From: an uncultured Bacteroidota bacterium
GTDB lineage: Bacteria > Bacteroidota > Bacteroidia > Flavobacteriales > Flavobacteriaceae
Direction of reading: 5' to 3'
Assembly: GCA_902608795.1 (NCBI GenBank)
Contig: CACLPI010000005.1
Coordinates: 1-64,000 of the forward strand
DNA: 64,000 bases
The notes under the pieces were generated by a model. That model searched no databases. It was not told the origin of the DNA and saw only the letters and a list, made by a program, of their open reading frames with translations. Each line of letters opens with the position of its first letter. The first letter of the stretch is position 1. Below are positions 10,340 to 21,735 of this stretch, piece by piece. A program made the translations under genes and the position numbers.

Positions 10340-10991
10340 TATTATTTTAACATTAACATTTAACAGTTTTTTAGCTAACACAAATGATACAATTAAAAAG
10401 TTTGGTATTCGAGCTGGAATTGATGTTCAGAAAATAATTAAATCTGCCTCCGATAATGATTACACTGGATTATCAATAAGTGGCGACATCAGATTAAAGG
10501 AATCACTATATTTTTTTTCTGAATTAGGGAACGAGGAAAAAATAATCAGTAGTTATTATTTAAATTCAACAGTAAAGGGTGGCTACTTAAAATGTGGTGT
10601 TAATTTTAAATTAAATAATGATATTGGAACTCAAAATATTGTTTACTCTGGTTTTAATTTAGGATTTAGTCAATTTGATCAAAGAGTAAATAGCTATACA
10701 ATTTACAATACTAATAGCATCTATTGGGGAGAATCAATCATTACAGAACCTATAAATCTAACCGATTTAAAAGCCTTTTGGCTTGAGCTAGTATTTGGAC
10801 TAAAGACTGAGATATTAAATAATCTTTTTCTTGGTTTTGAATTACAACTTAAGAACATCTTAAAACAAAATAATAAACAAGGTATTACTAATTTGTATAT
10901 CCCTGGATTTAATAGAACATATGACAGTTCTAACCTCGGTGCTGGATTTAGCTACAGCATCTCTTATCTCATTCCTGTAGTAAAAAAATAA
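10305..10991 (+). CDS. Outer-membrane-type protein, DUF6048-like
   Basis: Signal peptide and beta-rich translation; synteny with preceding lipoprotein; start overlaps preceding ORF and may lie downstream. Confidence 0.6.
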   Translation: MKINPMSRFFTSIILTLTFNSFLANTNDTIKKFGIRAGIDVQKIIKSASDNDYTGLSISGDIRLKESLYFFSELGNEEKIISSYYLNSTVKGGYLKCGVNFKLNNDIGTQNIVYSGFNLGFSQFDQRVNSYTIYNTNSIYWGESIITEPINLTDLKAFWLELVFGLKTEILNNLFLGFELQLKNILKQNNKQGITNLYIPGFNRTYDSSNLGAGFSYSISYLIPVVKK

Positions 10992-12170
10992 TCAGTTTTT
11001 ATTTTTTTTTGTTCCAGGGTAAATAGCATAATTTAATAACCTTGATTCAAGATTAGAGTTATACAACTTAATTTTCTTATTAGACCTTAAACCTATTGAT
11101 TTAATAGCTTCTAAATTTGCTGTTATTACCCAAACATCAGAATACAAGTAATTATTCTTTAAAGTATCTCCAATTTTTTTGTACAACACATTAACATCTG
11201 TTGATATCCTCTTGTCATATGGAGGATTAATTAATATATGCAACTTATCTTCATCTGTTTTATTAGAGTTTAAAAAGTCTTTTTTTACAATTTCGATATC
11301 AATGTCTAATTCAGCAACTTCAATATTTTTTTGAGCTTTTTTCACCATTGCATTTGAGATATCAAAACCGTATAATTTATAATCAAAATCAATCTCTTTA
11401 CTTCTTACAGATTCTTCAATTATTTCAAATAATTCATTATCCCAATCTTTCCATTTTTCAAATGCAAATGAAAGCCTATTTAAGTTTGGTGCTATATTTT
11501 TTGCAATCATTGCAGCTTCTATAAGAAAGGTTCCTGTTCCGCACATCGGATCCAACAAGTCAGACTTTTTATCCCATTTTGACATTAGAACTATTCCAGC
11601 TGCAAGAACTTCATTCAACGGGGCAGCGGAATTATATTTTTTATAACCTCTTTTGTGAAGCGATTCACCAGAACTATCCAAGGAAATAGTACAGTTGTTT
11701 CTATTAACATGTATTTCTATCCTAAGTTCAGGATTGAATGAGTTTATGCTAGGTCTTTTCTTAAATTTATCTCTAAACCTATCGACAATCGCATCCTTTG
11801 CTTTTAATGAGGTAAACTTTGAATTATTAAAAACATTTGAGTGAAAAACAACAGAATTTATTAAAAATGAACCGGTTGGATCTATATAATCCTCCCATTT
11901 AAAACTATAAATATTATCATAATATTCATTTATATCTTTAAATCTAAATTCACATACAGGTTTAAGTATTTTTAATGCCGTTCTTAAACTAAGATTAGAT
12001 TTATATAAAAAACCTTTATCACCATAAAAGCTTACATTTCTATTTCCTATAATTATTTTTTGTGCACCTAAAGAAAGTAATTCCTCAGAAAGAATATCTT
12101 CAAAACCATAAAAAGTCTTAGCAATCATTTTAAAATTTTCACTCATATTATTATTTGTTTTTCTGCTCAT
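10992..12170 (-). CDS. THUMP-domain class I SAM-dependent RNA methyltransferase (RlmL-like)
   Basis: LLDPMCGTGTFLIEAAMIAKNIAPN, INPPYDKRI. Confidence 0.88.
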   Translation of the reverse strand: MSRKTNNNMSENFKMIAKTFYGFEDILSEELLSLGAQKIIIGNRNVSFYGDKGFLYKSNLSLRTALKILKPVCEFRFKDINEYYDNIYSFKWEDYIDPTGSFLINSVVFHSNVFNNSKFTSLKAKDAIVDRFRDKFKKRPSINSFNPELRIEIHVNRNNCTISLDSSGESLHKRGYKKYNSAAPLNEVLAAGIVLMSKWDKKSDLLDPMCGTGTFLIEAAMIAKNIAPNLNRLSFAFEKWKDWDNELFEIIEESVRSKEIDFDYKLYGFDISNAMVKKAQKNIEVAELDIDIEIVKKDFLNSNKTDEDKLHILINPPYDKRISTDVNVLYKKIGDTLKNNYLYSDVWVITANLEAIKSIGLRSNKKIKLYNSNLESRLLNYAIYPGTKKNKN

Positions 12171-12819
12171 CCCATAAACTTTTCAATTTAAATAAATCAT
12201 GAGTTTTAGCTGGCTCTATATATTCAATAAGATTATCTCTGATTGATCTTTGTACTATATCCTCTATATAATAATCATCAATATTAGTTTCTGGTAAAAA
12301 CTCACTTTTTAAATTCATATTGAAAAACTTAGCAGTAGTATTATAAAAAAACGCTCTTAACCCATTTCTTAGTTGCTTTACTAAATCATAGGTTGATACC
12401 CCAGTTTGACGATGAATTAATTTTATCAAAATTCTACCTTCAGACTGGGTTAACTTACTTAACTCTGGAGTTAATTCGTCTTCTAAAAATTTTTGAACCA
12501 TTTTTGTATATCTCTTTTTTCCTCTCTTTCTTTTTATAAGATTCAATCTTTCATTAAGACTATTTAACCTATCTGAAGCCATTATGGAATAGGGATATAC
12601 CTTTAAAGTTTTTCTTTTTAGGATTAAATATTTTCTGATTTGATCAGAATTATAAAATGGTCTTTTTGGTAATAATAAAACCTCATTTAACCCTATTGAC
12701 CCTTTAACTATTGTGTCACCTGAAATTCTTATATATTCATAAATTGAATCATTTTCAATCTGTTGAGTGTAGGTATTTACAATTGTAAAAAAGACTAATA
12801 AAAATAGGAATTGTTTCAA
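12151..12819 (-). CDS. DUF4294 domain-containing secreted protein
   Basis: Signal peptide, YSIMASDRLN, LIKLIHRQTGVSTYDLVKQLRNGLRAF. Confidence 0.75.
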   Translation of the reverse strand: MKQFLFLLVFFTIVNTYTQQIENDSIYEYIRISGDTIVKGSIGLNEVLLLPKRPFYNSDQIRKYLILKRKTLKVYPYSIMASDRLNSLNERLNLIKRKRGKKRYTKMVQKFLEDELTPELSKLTQSEGRILIKLIHRQTGVSTYDLVKQLRNGLRAFFYNTTAKFFNMNLKSEFLPETNIDDYYIEDIVQRSIRDNLIEYIEPAKTHDLFKLKSLWDEQKNK

Positions 12820-12915
12820 TTAAAAATAATTATTTAATAATTGATAAAATTATATATAATAAATAAGGAAATCATTATTATTTTTACATATCTAACATTT
12901 AAAAATCAAATCGAA

Positions 12916-14004
12916 ATGAGTAGCAAGAGCATATTAAACAAAAAGTCAATGCAATTTCTTGAAAAATATTTAAATAATGCCTCTCCAACAGGATACGAAT
13001 GGGAAGGTCAGAAAATTTGGATGGACTATTTACAGCCATATGCAGATAAATTTATAACAGACACTTACGGTTCAGCTGTAGCAGTTATAAACCCAGATCA
13101 CGAATATAAAGTTGTTATTGAAGGGCATTCAGATGAAATTTCTTGGTATGTTAATTATATTTCTGATAAAGGTTTAATATCAGTTATAAGAAACGGAGGA
13201 AGCGATCACCAAATTGCGCCAAGCAAAATTGTTAATATACATACTGAAAAAGGAATAGTTAAAGGGGTTTTTGGATGGCCTGCGATACATACCAGATTAG
13301 CCGCAAAAGAAGAACCTCCAAAATTAGATAATATATTTATTGATGTTGGATGCAAAAACAAAAAGGATGTTGAAAAACTCGGTGTTCATGTTGGATGTGT
13401 AATAACTTATCCTGATCCGTTTCATATTCTAAATAAGGATAATTTTGTATGTCGTGCGCTCGATAATAGAATCGGAGGTTTTATGATTGCTGAGGTAGCC
13501 AGACTAGTTAAAGAAAATAAGAAAAAATTACCATTTGGCTTATATGTTACTAACTCTGTCCAGGAGGAAGTTGGTCTTAGAGGAGCTGAGATGATAACAC
13601 AGACTATAAAGCCAAATGTTGCAATTGTTACCGATGTTACTCACGATACTACAACTCCAATGATAAATCAAAAGAAACAAGGTTATTGTGAAATCAACAA
13701 AGGCCCAGTAGTAACATATGCTCCTGCAGTTCAACAAAAACTTAGGGATTTAATAATTAATACTGCAAAAAAGAATAAAATCCCGTTTCAAAGAGCTGCC
13801 TCGAGTCGTTACACAGGTACTGACACTGATGCTTTTGCCTACAGTAACGGTGGAGTTCCATCAGCATTGATATCTCTACCACTTAGATATATGCACACAA
13901 CTGTTGAAATGGTTCATAAAAATGATGTTGAAAATGTAATTAAATTGATTTATAATACAGTGCTTAATATTAAATCTGGAGAAGACTTTAGCTACTTTAA
14001 ATAA
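12916..14004 (+). CDS. M42 family metallopeptidase
   Basis: ASPTGYEWEGQ, VIEGHSDEI, RALDNRIGGFM, VQEEVGLRGAEM, YTGTDTDAF; ATG at 12916 preferred over ORF start 12841. Confidence 0.88.
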   Translation: MSSKSILNKKSMQFLEKYLNNASPTGYEWEGQKIWMDYLQPYADKFITDTYGSAVAVINPDHEYKVVIEGHSDEISWYVNYISDKGLISVIRNGGSDHQIAPSKIVNIHTEKGIVKGVFGWPAIHTRLAAKEEPPKLDNIFIDVGCKNKKDVEKLGVHVGCVITYPDPFHILNKDNFVCRALDNRIGGFMIAEVARLVKENKKKLPFGLYVTNSVQEEVGLRGAEMITQTIKPNVAIVTDVTHDTTTPMINQKKQGYCEINKGPVVTYAPAVQQKLRDLIINTAKKNKIPFQRAASSRYTGTDTDAFAYSNGGVPSALISLPLRYMHTTVEMVHKNDVENVIKLIYNTVLNIKSGEDFSYFK

Positions 14005-14020
14005 ATATTTAGATTTAATA

Positions 14021-14581
14021 ATGAGGGAGGAATTCCTAGAAATATATTCATCTAACGGAAAAAAAACTGGTAAAAAAGCAACTAAGTCACATATTCATAA
14101 AAAAGGCTTATTTCATGCAACAGTTCATGTATGGATATTCAGTGAAAAGGGAAATGTGCTAATTCAGAAAAGGTCAACCAAAAAGAAATTAAACCCCGGT
14201 GTTTGGGATGTTTCGGTTGCAGGACATATTGAATATAAAGAAGATATTAAAGCTGCCGCTATTAGAGAAACATTTGAAGAAATAGGCATATGTATCAAAG
14301 AAAAGGATTTATTAAAACTCGGTATTTATACAAGTGAAAGCTATCATAGTAAGATAATTGACAGAGAGTTTCACCATACATATATTCTAAAAATTGATCA
14401 AGTTAAAATTAATCTAAACCATAAAAATGATGAAGTTGATGATTTAAAGTTTATTTCGTTAGAGGAAATGGATTTAATATTGAACCAAAATAATAGTGGT
14501 ATTTTCATAGGAAAAAACAAGAATTACTACAAAGATGTTTTTGAAGCAATTTTAAAAATAACTACAGAGAATTGTCAATAA
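14021..14581 (+). CDS. NUDIX hydrolase (IPP isomerase-like)
   Basis: NUDIX box region GHIEYKEDIKAAAIRETFEEIGI. Confidence 0.88.
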   Translation: MREEFLEIYSSNGKKTGKKATKSHIHKKGLFHATVHVWIFSEKGNVLIQKRSTKKKLNPGVWDVSVAGHIEYKEDIKAAAIRETFEEIGICIKEKDLLKLGIYTSESYHSKIIDREFHHTYILKIDQVKINLNHKNDEVDDLKFISLEEMDLILNQNNSGIFIGKNKNYYKDVFEAILKITTENCQ

Positions 14582-16463
14582 TCTCCTTGACAACATCCGG
14601 ATTTAACAGGGTGCTAATATCTCCTAGGTTATTAAATTCCTTTGAAGCAATCTTTCTCAGAATCCTTCTCATTATTTTTCCAGATCTAGTTTTCGGAAGT
14701 CCATTGGTAATTTGAATCTTATCTAATTTAGCAATAGGACCAATTTTTTTAGAAATTAACATATTAATTTCTTTTTTAATCGAGTCTAAGTTTTCATATT
14801 CTTGTTTTAAAGTAATATAACCATATAAAGCATTTCCTTTAATTTCGTGCGGAAAACCTACAATTGCAGACTCTGCAACTAATTCGTGTTCATTAATCGC
14901 ATCTTCTATTGGCGCAGTACCAAGATTATGACCTGAAACAATGATAACATCATCAACTCTTCCAGTTATTCTGAAATTACCGTCCTCATCCATAAATGCC
15001 CCATCTCCTGTAAAATATTTATTTTCAAAAGCAGAAAAATAAGTGTTTATATATCTGTTATGATCTCCCCATATTGTTCTTGCTATAGATGGCCATGGAT
15101 ATTGAATACATAGTTTACCCACAATGTTAAATTCATTCAATTCTTTACCATTTTCATCCAATAATATTGGTTGAATTCCAATAAATGGTTTTGTCGCAAA
15201 AGTTGGCTTATCTGGTAAAACTTTTGGAATTGACGATATCAAAATACCACCTGTTTCAGTTTGCCACCATGTATCTACAATGGGGCAATTATTCCTTCCA
15301 ACATATTTATTATACCATTGCCAAGCCTCTTCATTTATAGGCTCACCAACTGTCCCAAGAACCTTCAATGATGAAAGATCACAGTTTTTAAGAAAACTAC
15401 TACCTTGTTTTGCTAAAGCTCTAATAGCAGTTGGAGCTGTATAAAATTGATTTACTCCAAATTTTTCAACTATTTGCCAAAACCTACTGTAATCAGGAAA
15501 ACTAGGAATACCTTCAAACATAATTGTTGTTGCTGCGTTTGATAATGGACCATACAATATATAACTATGACCAGTAATCCATCCTATGTCTGCAGTGCAC
15601 CAATAAATATCTCCATCATCATATTGAAAAACATTTTTAAATGTATACGATGTGTATACCATGTAGCCACCACATGTGTGAACCATCCCTTTTGGTTTTC
15701 CTGTAGAACCTGATGTGTATAAAATAAATAATGGGTCTTCTGCGTCCATGATTTCAGCTTTACAGAAATTATCAACATCAATAATCAAATCATCTAATAA
15801 AAAATCTCTTTTACTGTTGATATTAATAGATTCATTAGTCCTTTTTATGAGTAAAACTTTTTGATCAGATTTACACATTTCTAATGCGGCATCTACAATT
15901 TTTTTAAGATTTAAAATTTTTTCGCCTCTAAATGAACCATCTGAAGTTATAATTATACTGCTTTTACAATCATCTATCCTTGTGGCTAAGGCATTAGATG
16001 AAAAACCAGCAAAAACAACTGAATGAATTGCACCAATTCTAGCACAAGCAAGAACAGAAAATGCCAATTCAGGAATCATTGGCAAATAAATACAAACCCT
16101 ATCCCCTTTTTTAACACCCATTGACTTCAGAACATTAGCCATTTTACAAACCTCTGTTAATAATTCTGAATAAGAATATGATTTATATTCCTCATAAGGG
16201 TTATTTGGCTCAAAAATTATTGCCGTTTTATCAGGTTGCTTTTTTACATGTCTATCCAGGCAATTAATTGTAATATTTAATTTAGCATCTTTAAACCATG
16301 AAACTCTAGCTTTTCTAAAATCCCAATCTAAAACTTTTGACCATTTTGTTTCCCATAAAAAATTATTCGAAGCTAGTTCAGACCAAAAAACCTCTGGTTC
16401 ATTAAAAGACTCTTTATATAATTGAGAATATTTCTCTGGGCTATCTATGTTATATCTATTCAT
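14562..16463 (-). CDS. acs: Acetyl-CoA synthetase
   Basis: YTSGSTGKPKGMVHTCGGYMVY, DTWWQTETGG, TGRVDDVIIVSGHNLGTAPIEDAI, KTRSGKIMRRILRKIA. Confidence 0.93.
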   Translation of the reverse strand: MNRYNIDSPEKYSQLYKESFNEPEVFWSELASNNFLWETKWSKVLDWDFRKARVSWFKDAKLNITINCLDRHVKKQPDKTAIIFEPNNPYEEYKSYSYSELLTEVCKMANVLKSMGVKKGDRVCIYLPMIPELAFSVLACARIGAIHSVVFAGFSSNALATRIDDCKSSIIITSDGSFRGEKILNLKKIVDAALEMCKSDQKVLLIKRTNESININSKRDFLLDDLIIDVDNFCKAEIMDAEDPLFILYTSGSTGKPKGMVHTCGGYMVYTSYTFKNVFQYDDGDIYWCTADIGWITGHSYILYGPLSNAATTIMFEGIPSFPDYSRFWQIVEKFGVNQFYTAPTAIRALAKQGSSFLKNCDLSSLKVLGTVGEPINEEAWQWYNKYVGRNNCPIVDTWWQTETGGILISSIPKVLPDKPTFATKPFIGIQPILLDENGKELNEFNIVGKLCIQYPWPSIARTIWGDHNRYINTYFSAFENKYFTGDGAFMDEDGNFRITGRVDDVIIVSGHNLGTAPIEDAINEHELVAESAIVGFPHEIKGNALYGYITLKQEYENLDSIKKEINMLISKKIGPIAKLDKIQITNGLPKTRSGKIMRRILRKIASKEFNNLGDISTLLNPDVVKEIIDNSL

Positions 16464-18129
16464 ATTCAGGGATTCTTATGTTATCTACAATATCTTTTAT
16501 TTTTTTTGGGGTTGGTGAAGTAAACTTCATCACAGCAAAAGAAACTATAAAATTCAATATCATGGCAACACTACCGAATCCCTCAGGTGAAATTCCAAAC
16601 CAATAATCTTCATACGAACCGCCTCCAAAGAAGTCAAATTTAAACTTTAGCATGTAATACAGCATCAACCCTATTCCTGCAAGCATTCCGCAAATTGCTC
16701 CCTCCTTATTCATTTTTTTATAAAAAATTCCCATTACAATAGCAGGAAAAAAAGATGCAGCAGCTAAACCAAAAGCCAAAGCAACAACAGCAGCAACAAA
16801 ACCAGGTGGGTTAATTCCAAAGTATCCTGCTATACAAACTGCAAAAAAAGCAGAAATTCTTGCAGCTACCAATTCACCTTTTTCACTTATTTCTGGATAA
16901 TATACTCTTTTAATTAGATCATGAGAAACAGATGCAGAGATAACAAGTAGAAGACCAGCAGCAGTAGACAAAGCGGCAGCTAATCCACCAGCAGCAACAA
17001 GGGCAACAACCCAGTTGGGTAAATTAGCTATTTCTGGATTGGCCAAAACCATGATATCTCTGTCAACATATAATTCATTTGAATCATCATTAGTGTAATC
17101 AATCATACCATCATTATCTAAATCATCAAATTTTATTAATCCTGTATTTTCCCATTTTTTAAACCATTGAGGTATGTCTGAATAAGATTTGGTTGAAATG
17201 GTTTCAAGTAAATTAGTTCTTGCAAAAGCAGCTACTGCTGGAGCTGTAGTATATAGTATTGCTATCAATAGCAATGCTATACCCGCAGATTTCCTAGCAT
17301 CTGCAACTTTTTTTACGGTGAAAAACCTTACAATAACATGTGGTAAACCAGCTGTACCAACCATTAAAGCTAATGTGATTGCAAAAATATCTATCAAAGG
17401 TTTTGTATTGTCAGTATATTCGTTAAAACCCAATTCAACATTTAGATTATCCAGTTTATCAAGAAGATAAGTTGATGATCCATCTGACATTTCACTTCCA
17501 AAACCAAGTTGAGGTATTGGATTACCTGTCATTTGTATAGAAATAAAAATTGCTGGTACCATAAAAGCAAATATCAAAACACAATACTGAGCAACCTGAG
17601 TATATGTTATTCCTTTCATCCCTCCTAGAACAGCATAAAAAAGAACGATTAACATGCCAATAATTACACCTGTATTTATGTCGACCTCTAAAAATCTTGA
17701 AAAAACAATTCCAACTCCCCTCATCTGACCAGCCACATAAGTAAATGAAACTAATAAAGCACAGAATACAGCAACTAACCGGGCATTATTTGAATAGTAC
17801 CTATCGCCTATAAATTCTGGTACTGTAAATTTTCCAAACTTTCTTAAATATGGAGCCAACAATAAAGCTAAAAGTACATACCCTCCTGTCCAACCCATCA
17901 GATAAACAGCACCGTCATAGCCAGCAAAGGAAATAATACCAGCCATTGAAATAAATGAAGCAGCACTCATCCAATCAGCAGCAGTAGCCATACCATTTGC
18001 CCAAGCACCTACTCCACCTCCAGCAACATAGAACTCCTTAGTTGATTTAACTCTTGACCAAATTGCGATGGCGATATAAATCGAAAAAGTAATCCCTACC
18101 AAGATATATGTCCACGATTGAATACTCAT
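16456..18129 (-). CDS. Sodium:solute symporter (large subunit, acetate/short-chain acid type)
   Basis: SSS family: VAGGGVGAWANGMATAADWMSAASFISMAG, VPEFIGDRYYS; adjacent DUF4212 small subunit and acs. Confidence 0.88.
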   Translation of the reverse strand: MSIQSWTYILVGITFSIYIAIAIWSRVKSTKEFYVAGGGVGAWANGMATAADWMSAASFISMAGIISFAGYDGAVYLMGWTGGYVLLALLLAPYLRKFGKFTVPEFIGDRYYSNNARLVAVFCALLVSFTYVAGQMRGVGIVFSRFLEVDINTGVIIGMLIVLFYAVLGGMKGITYTQVAQYCVLIFAFMVPAIFISIQMTGNPIPQLGFGSEMSDGSSTYLLDKLDNLNVELGFNEYTDNTKPLIDIFAITLALMVGTAGLPHVIVRFFTVKKVADARKSAGIALLLIAILYTTAPAVAAFARTNLLETISTKSYSDIPQWFKKWENTGLIKFDDLDNDGMIDYTNDDSNELYVDRDIMVLANPEIANLPNWVVALVAAGGLAAALSTAAGLLLVISASVSHDLIKRVYYPEISEKGELVAARISAFFAVCIAGYFGINPPGFVAAVVALAFGLAAASFFPAIVMGIFYKKMNKEGAICGMLAGIGLMLYYMLKFKFDFFGGGSYEDYWFGISPEGFGSVAMILNFIVSFAVMKFTSPTPKKIKDIVDNIRIPEYE

Positions 18130-18132
18130 TTT

Positions 18133-18390
18133 TTATTTTTTAAATCCAAATTTCTTATCAAGATTATTCATTAATCTAACATATGTAAAAATCAAAATAA
18201 CAAAAACATATATAGACCCTTGCTGAGCAAACCAAAATCCTAATTTAAAACCGGCAATCGAAAACTGATTTAAAAAATCTTTTAAAATAATACCAAATAA
18301 AAATGAAAACGTAAACCAAATTGAAAGGAGAATTGAGACATATGTGATATTTGTTCTCCAATAATTATTATATCTATCTTTTGATTTCAT
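18133..18390 (-). CDS. DUF4212 domain-containing protein (symporter small subunit)
   Basis: Small two-TM protein NYWRTNITYVSILLSIWFTFSFLFGIILKDFLNQ. Confidence 0.85.
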   Translation of the reverse strand: MKSKDRYNNYWRTNITYVSILLSIWFTFSFLFGIILKDFLNQFSIAGFKLGFWFAQQGSIYVFVILIFTYVRLMNNLDKKFGFKK

Positions 18391-19732
18391 ATTTTTTTAA
18401 TTCATTTAAAACTTTAGGTGCCAAAATCAATGTTGCAATCATTGTTGGGATAGCCATTAATGCAAAAAATGTATCAATTAAATTAATCATCATTGATAAC
18501 GACGTAGTAGCTCCAAGCATTATACTTATAATATAAATGTAGTTATATTTTTTTTTGTTATTATCTCCAGCAATAAAAGAAAGACATTTAGTTCCATAAT
18601 AAGAATAAGAAAATAGAGAAGAAATACTAAACACAAAAACACAAGCAAGTAAAATGTAATTTCCGATAACAGAAAAAGATGATTCAAAAGCTGCAGCTGT
18701 TAATGACACTCCATCAGCCTGTGTTTTCCAAGCTCCCGTTACAAGAATAGCTAATGCTGTCATAGTACAAACCATCAGTGTGTCAATAAATGGACCTAAC
18801 ATAGCAACAAAGCCTTCTTTGACAGGGTTGTTTGTTTTTGCAGCGCCATGTGCCATAGGAGCCATTCCTATACCAGCTTCGTTTGAAAAGGCTCCTCTTC
18901 TTATTCCAAGTATTATCAAAGCACCTAAAACACCACCTAGAGCTGAATTTCCTGAGAAATAATCTGCATTAAATGCATCGTAAAAAATTAAATATAAATA
19001 TTTGGGTACATTATTGTAATTAACTATTAGAATAATAAGGATTGATACTATATAAATGCCTACCATAAAGGGGACTAGTCTAGCAGATACACGACTAATT
19101 CTTTTTAAACCTCCTAGTATAACAATTGATGTTAAGATTATTAATATTAAGCCAATTATTGCATTTGAAAATAGACTTACTTCAAAACCATTTGGCTTCA
19201 AAATAATATCATTTATTGCCTGAGTTAGCTGATTAACATTAAAAACTGGTAATGCTCCAACCATTCCACAAAAACTAAAAAACATTGCCATAGGAAACCA
19301 TTTTTTTCCTAACCCGTTTACTATGAAGTACATTGGACCACCCTGTTTTTTTCCTGCAGAATCAACTCCTCGATACATCACAGCTAATGCAGATGTGAAA
19401 AATTTTGTTGACATTCCAATAATTCCACTCACCCACATCCAAAATATTGCACCAGGTCCACCAATTGAAATTGCTACTGCAACACCAGCAATATTACCCA
19501 TTCCAACAGTTGCTGAAAGTGCAGTTGTCAGAGCTTGAAAGTGACTAATCTCACCGTCAGATTTTTGATCATTAAACTTGCCTCTAACAATATCAATTGC
19601 ATGAAAAAAGTATTTAAAAGGAAGTAATCTGGAAACAAATAAAAGATACAACCCCCCTCCAATTAAAATAAAAAGAAGTGGATAACCCCAAACAAAAGAA
19701 GATATTTCTGAAATAATTTTATCAAACTCCAA
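18374..19732 (-). CDS. Sodium:alanine symporter family protein (AgcS)
   Basis: [49 protein letters not shown]. Confidence 0.92.
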   Translation of the reverse strand: MEFDKIISEISSFVWGYPLLFILIGGGLYLLFVSRLLPFKYFFHAIDIVRGKFNDQKSDGEISHFQALTTALSATVGMGNIAGVAVAISIGGPGAIFWMWVSGIIGMSTKFFTSALAVMYRGVDSAGKKQGGPMYFIVNGLGKKWFPMAMFFSFCGMVGALPVFNVNQLTQAINDIILKPNGFEVSLFSNAIIGLILIILTSIVILGGLKRISRVSARLVPFMVGIYIVSILIILIVNYNNVPKYLYLIFYDAFNADYFSGNSALGGVLGALIILGIRRGAFSNEAGIGMAPMAHGAAKTNNPVKEGFVAMLGPFIDTLMVCTMTALAILVTGAWKTQADGVSLTAAAFESSFSVIGNYILLACVFVFSISSLFSYSYYGTKCLSFIAGDNNKKKYNYIYIISIMLGATTSLSMMINLIDTFFALMAIPTMIATLILAPKVLNELKKYEIKR

Positions 19733-20684
19733 AATATTCTTTTAAGTAGTTTTCAGTGTTTTTAAACACTCTGTTTTTGATATCATTTAAATCAGATTTG
19801 ACAAATTTTTCAGATGTTATATTTTCATATAACTCAATATATCTTTCAGAAACTGATTTTACATATTCGTCTGACATATTAGGGACCTTTTGGCCTTCAA
19901 GACCCTGAAAATTATTAGAAATCAACCATTGTCTTACAAATTCTTTAGATAATTGTTTTTGTGGTTCATTTTTCATTTGTCTTTCAGAGTAGCCGTCAGA
20001 GTAAAAGTATCTTGATGAATCTGGAGTATGTATTTCATCAATTAGTACAATATTTCCGTCTTTAGTCCTTCCAAATTCATATTTAGTATCAACCAAAATT
20101 AGACCTCTTTCATTTGCTAATTCCGACCCTTTTTTAAATAGTGATCTTGTATATTTTTCTAGAATTTCATAATCGTCTAAACTAACAATGCCTCTTCTGA
20201 TTATATGCTCTTTACTAATATCTTCATCATGCTTACCAAACTCAGCTTTAGTTGCAGGAGTAATTACAGGCTCTGGAAATTTATCATTTTCTTTCATTCC
20301 GTCTGGCATTTTAACCCCAGAAAGAGTCCTTTCACCTTTTTTATATTGTCTGGCGGCATGGCCTGACAAATAACCTCTAATTACCATCTCAACTTTAAAG
20401 GGATCACATAAATGACCTACTGAGACATTTGGGTCAGGACTATTAATCAACCAATTAGGAACTAATTCTCTGGTTTCATTCATCATTTTAAAAGCAATTT
20501 GATTTAGGATTTGCCCCTTGAATGGTATGCCTCTTGGCATAACTACGTCAAATGCAGAAATTCTGTCTGAAGCAACCATAACAACAATATTGTTTTTTAG
20601 GTAGTAAACATCTCTTACTTTACCCTTGTAAGCTTTCTCTTGAAATGTAAAATTAAAGTCCGAGCTGTTTAATGTTTTTGACAT
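19722..20684 (-). CDS. purC: Phosphoribosylaminoimidazolesuccinocarboxamide synthase
   Basis: [48 protein letters not shown]. Confidence 0.95.
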   Translation of the reverse strand: MSKTLNSSDFNFTFQEKAYKGKVRDVYYLKNNIVVMVASDRISAFDVVMPRGIPFKGQILNQIAFKMMNETRELVPNWLINSPDPNVSVGHLCDPFKVEMVIRGYLSGHAARQYKKGERTLSGVKMPDGMKENDKFPEPVITPATKAEFGKHDEDISKEHIIRRGIVSLDDYEILEKYTRSLFKKGSELANERGLILVDTKYEFGRTKDGNIVLIDEIHTPDSSRYFYSDGYSERQMKNEPQKQLSKEFVRQWLISNNFQGLEGQKVPNMSDEYVKSVSERYIELYENITSEKFVKSDLNDIKNRVFKNTENYLKEYFGV

Positions 20685-20686
20685 TT

Positions 20687-21637
20687 TTAGCTATTATTTT
20701 CAATATTTTTATATGCATCAACTATTTTCTTTACCAGCTTATTTCTTATAACGTCGGATTGATCCAAATGAACAATACCAACTCCTGGAGTATTTTTCAA
20801 AATTAAAATAGCTTCTTTAATTCCAGAAATTGTGTTTCTTGGTAAATCGACTTGACCAGGATCTCCAGTGATAATAAATTTAGCATTCTTACCCATTCTT
20901 GTTAAAAACATTTTCATTTGTGAATGTGTAGTATTTTGCCCCTCATCAAGTATAACAAATGCATTATCAAGTGTTCTGCCTCGCATAAAGGCTAAAGGGG
21001 CTATCTGTATGACTTCATCCTCCATATATTTCTTTAGTTTTTCAGATGGAATCATATCTTTTAAAGAATCATATAAAGGCTGCATGTATGGATCTAGTTT
21101 TTCTTTGAGATCGCCGGGAAGAAAACCTAAATTTTCCCCAGCTTCTATCGCAGGTCTTGTCAATATTATTCTTTTGACATTTTTATTTTTCAAAGCTCTA
21201 ACTGCTAATGCTATTCCTGTATATGTTTTTCCTGTACCTGCGGGGCCTATAGCAAAAACCATATCATTGTTAGCTATACTATCAATTATTTTTCTTTGAT
21301 TTAAGGTTCTTGCCTTAATAATTCTCCCACTTACACCATGTAAAATTGGTTTATGACTTTCGGCAGATGTTTCTAATTCAGTATCTGATTTAGTTATAAG
21401 AGTTTCAATTTCATTATCTGAAATAATATTATATTTTAAAAAATAATTGATGATTTTATTGATTCTAATTTCTAATTCAGACAGATCTTCAGATTTACCA
21501 TATGCCTTAATTTGACTTCCCCTAGCAACAATCTTTAAATTTGGGAAATTGCTTTTTAAAACCTTTATATTTTTATTCTGTGGTCCAAAAAAATCTTTTG
21601 GGTCAATACTTTCAATTTTTATTACTTTCTCTTCCAA
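20687..21637 (-). CDS. PhoH family protein
   Basis: [51 protein letters not shown]. Confidence 0.93.
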   Translation of the reverse strand: MEEKVIKIESIDPKDFFGPQNKNIKVLKSNFPNLKIVARGSQIKAYGKSEDLSELEIRINKIINYFLKYNIISDNEIETLITKSDTELETSAESHKPILHGVSGRIIKARTLNQRKIIDSIANNDMVFAIGPAGTGKTYTGIALAVRALKNKNVKRIILTRPAIEAGENLGFLPGDLKEKLDPYMQPLYDSLKDMIPSEKLKKYMEDEVIQIAPLAFMRGRTLDNAFVILDEGQNTTHSQMKMFLTRMGKNAKFIITGDPGQVDLPRNTISGIKEAILILKNTPGVGIVHLDQSDVIRNKLVKKIVDAYKNIENNS

Positions 21638-21735
21638 ATTGTTAAATGTTATTAATCAGAATATATTTTACTAGATTACTTAATCTAAAATACGTAATTT
21701 CATAACCACTTACATTATTAAATATTAACAATTTA

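Noticed and set aside
15584-15781. Short ORFs antisense to or shadowing long genes in the ORF track (e.g. 15584-15781, 17189-17470, 20868-21299, 62943-63383)
   Set aside because: They lie entirely inside well-supported coding genes, lack recognisable domains and look like frame shadows
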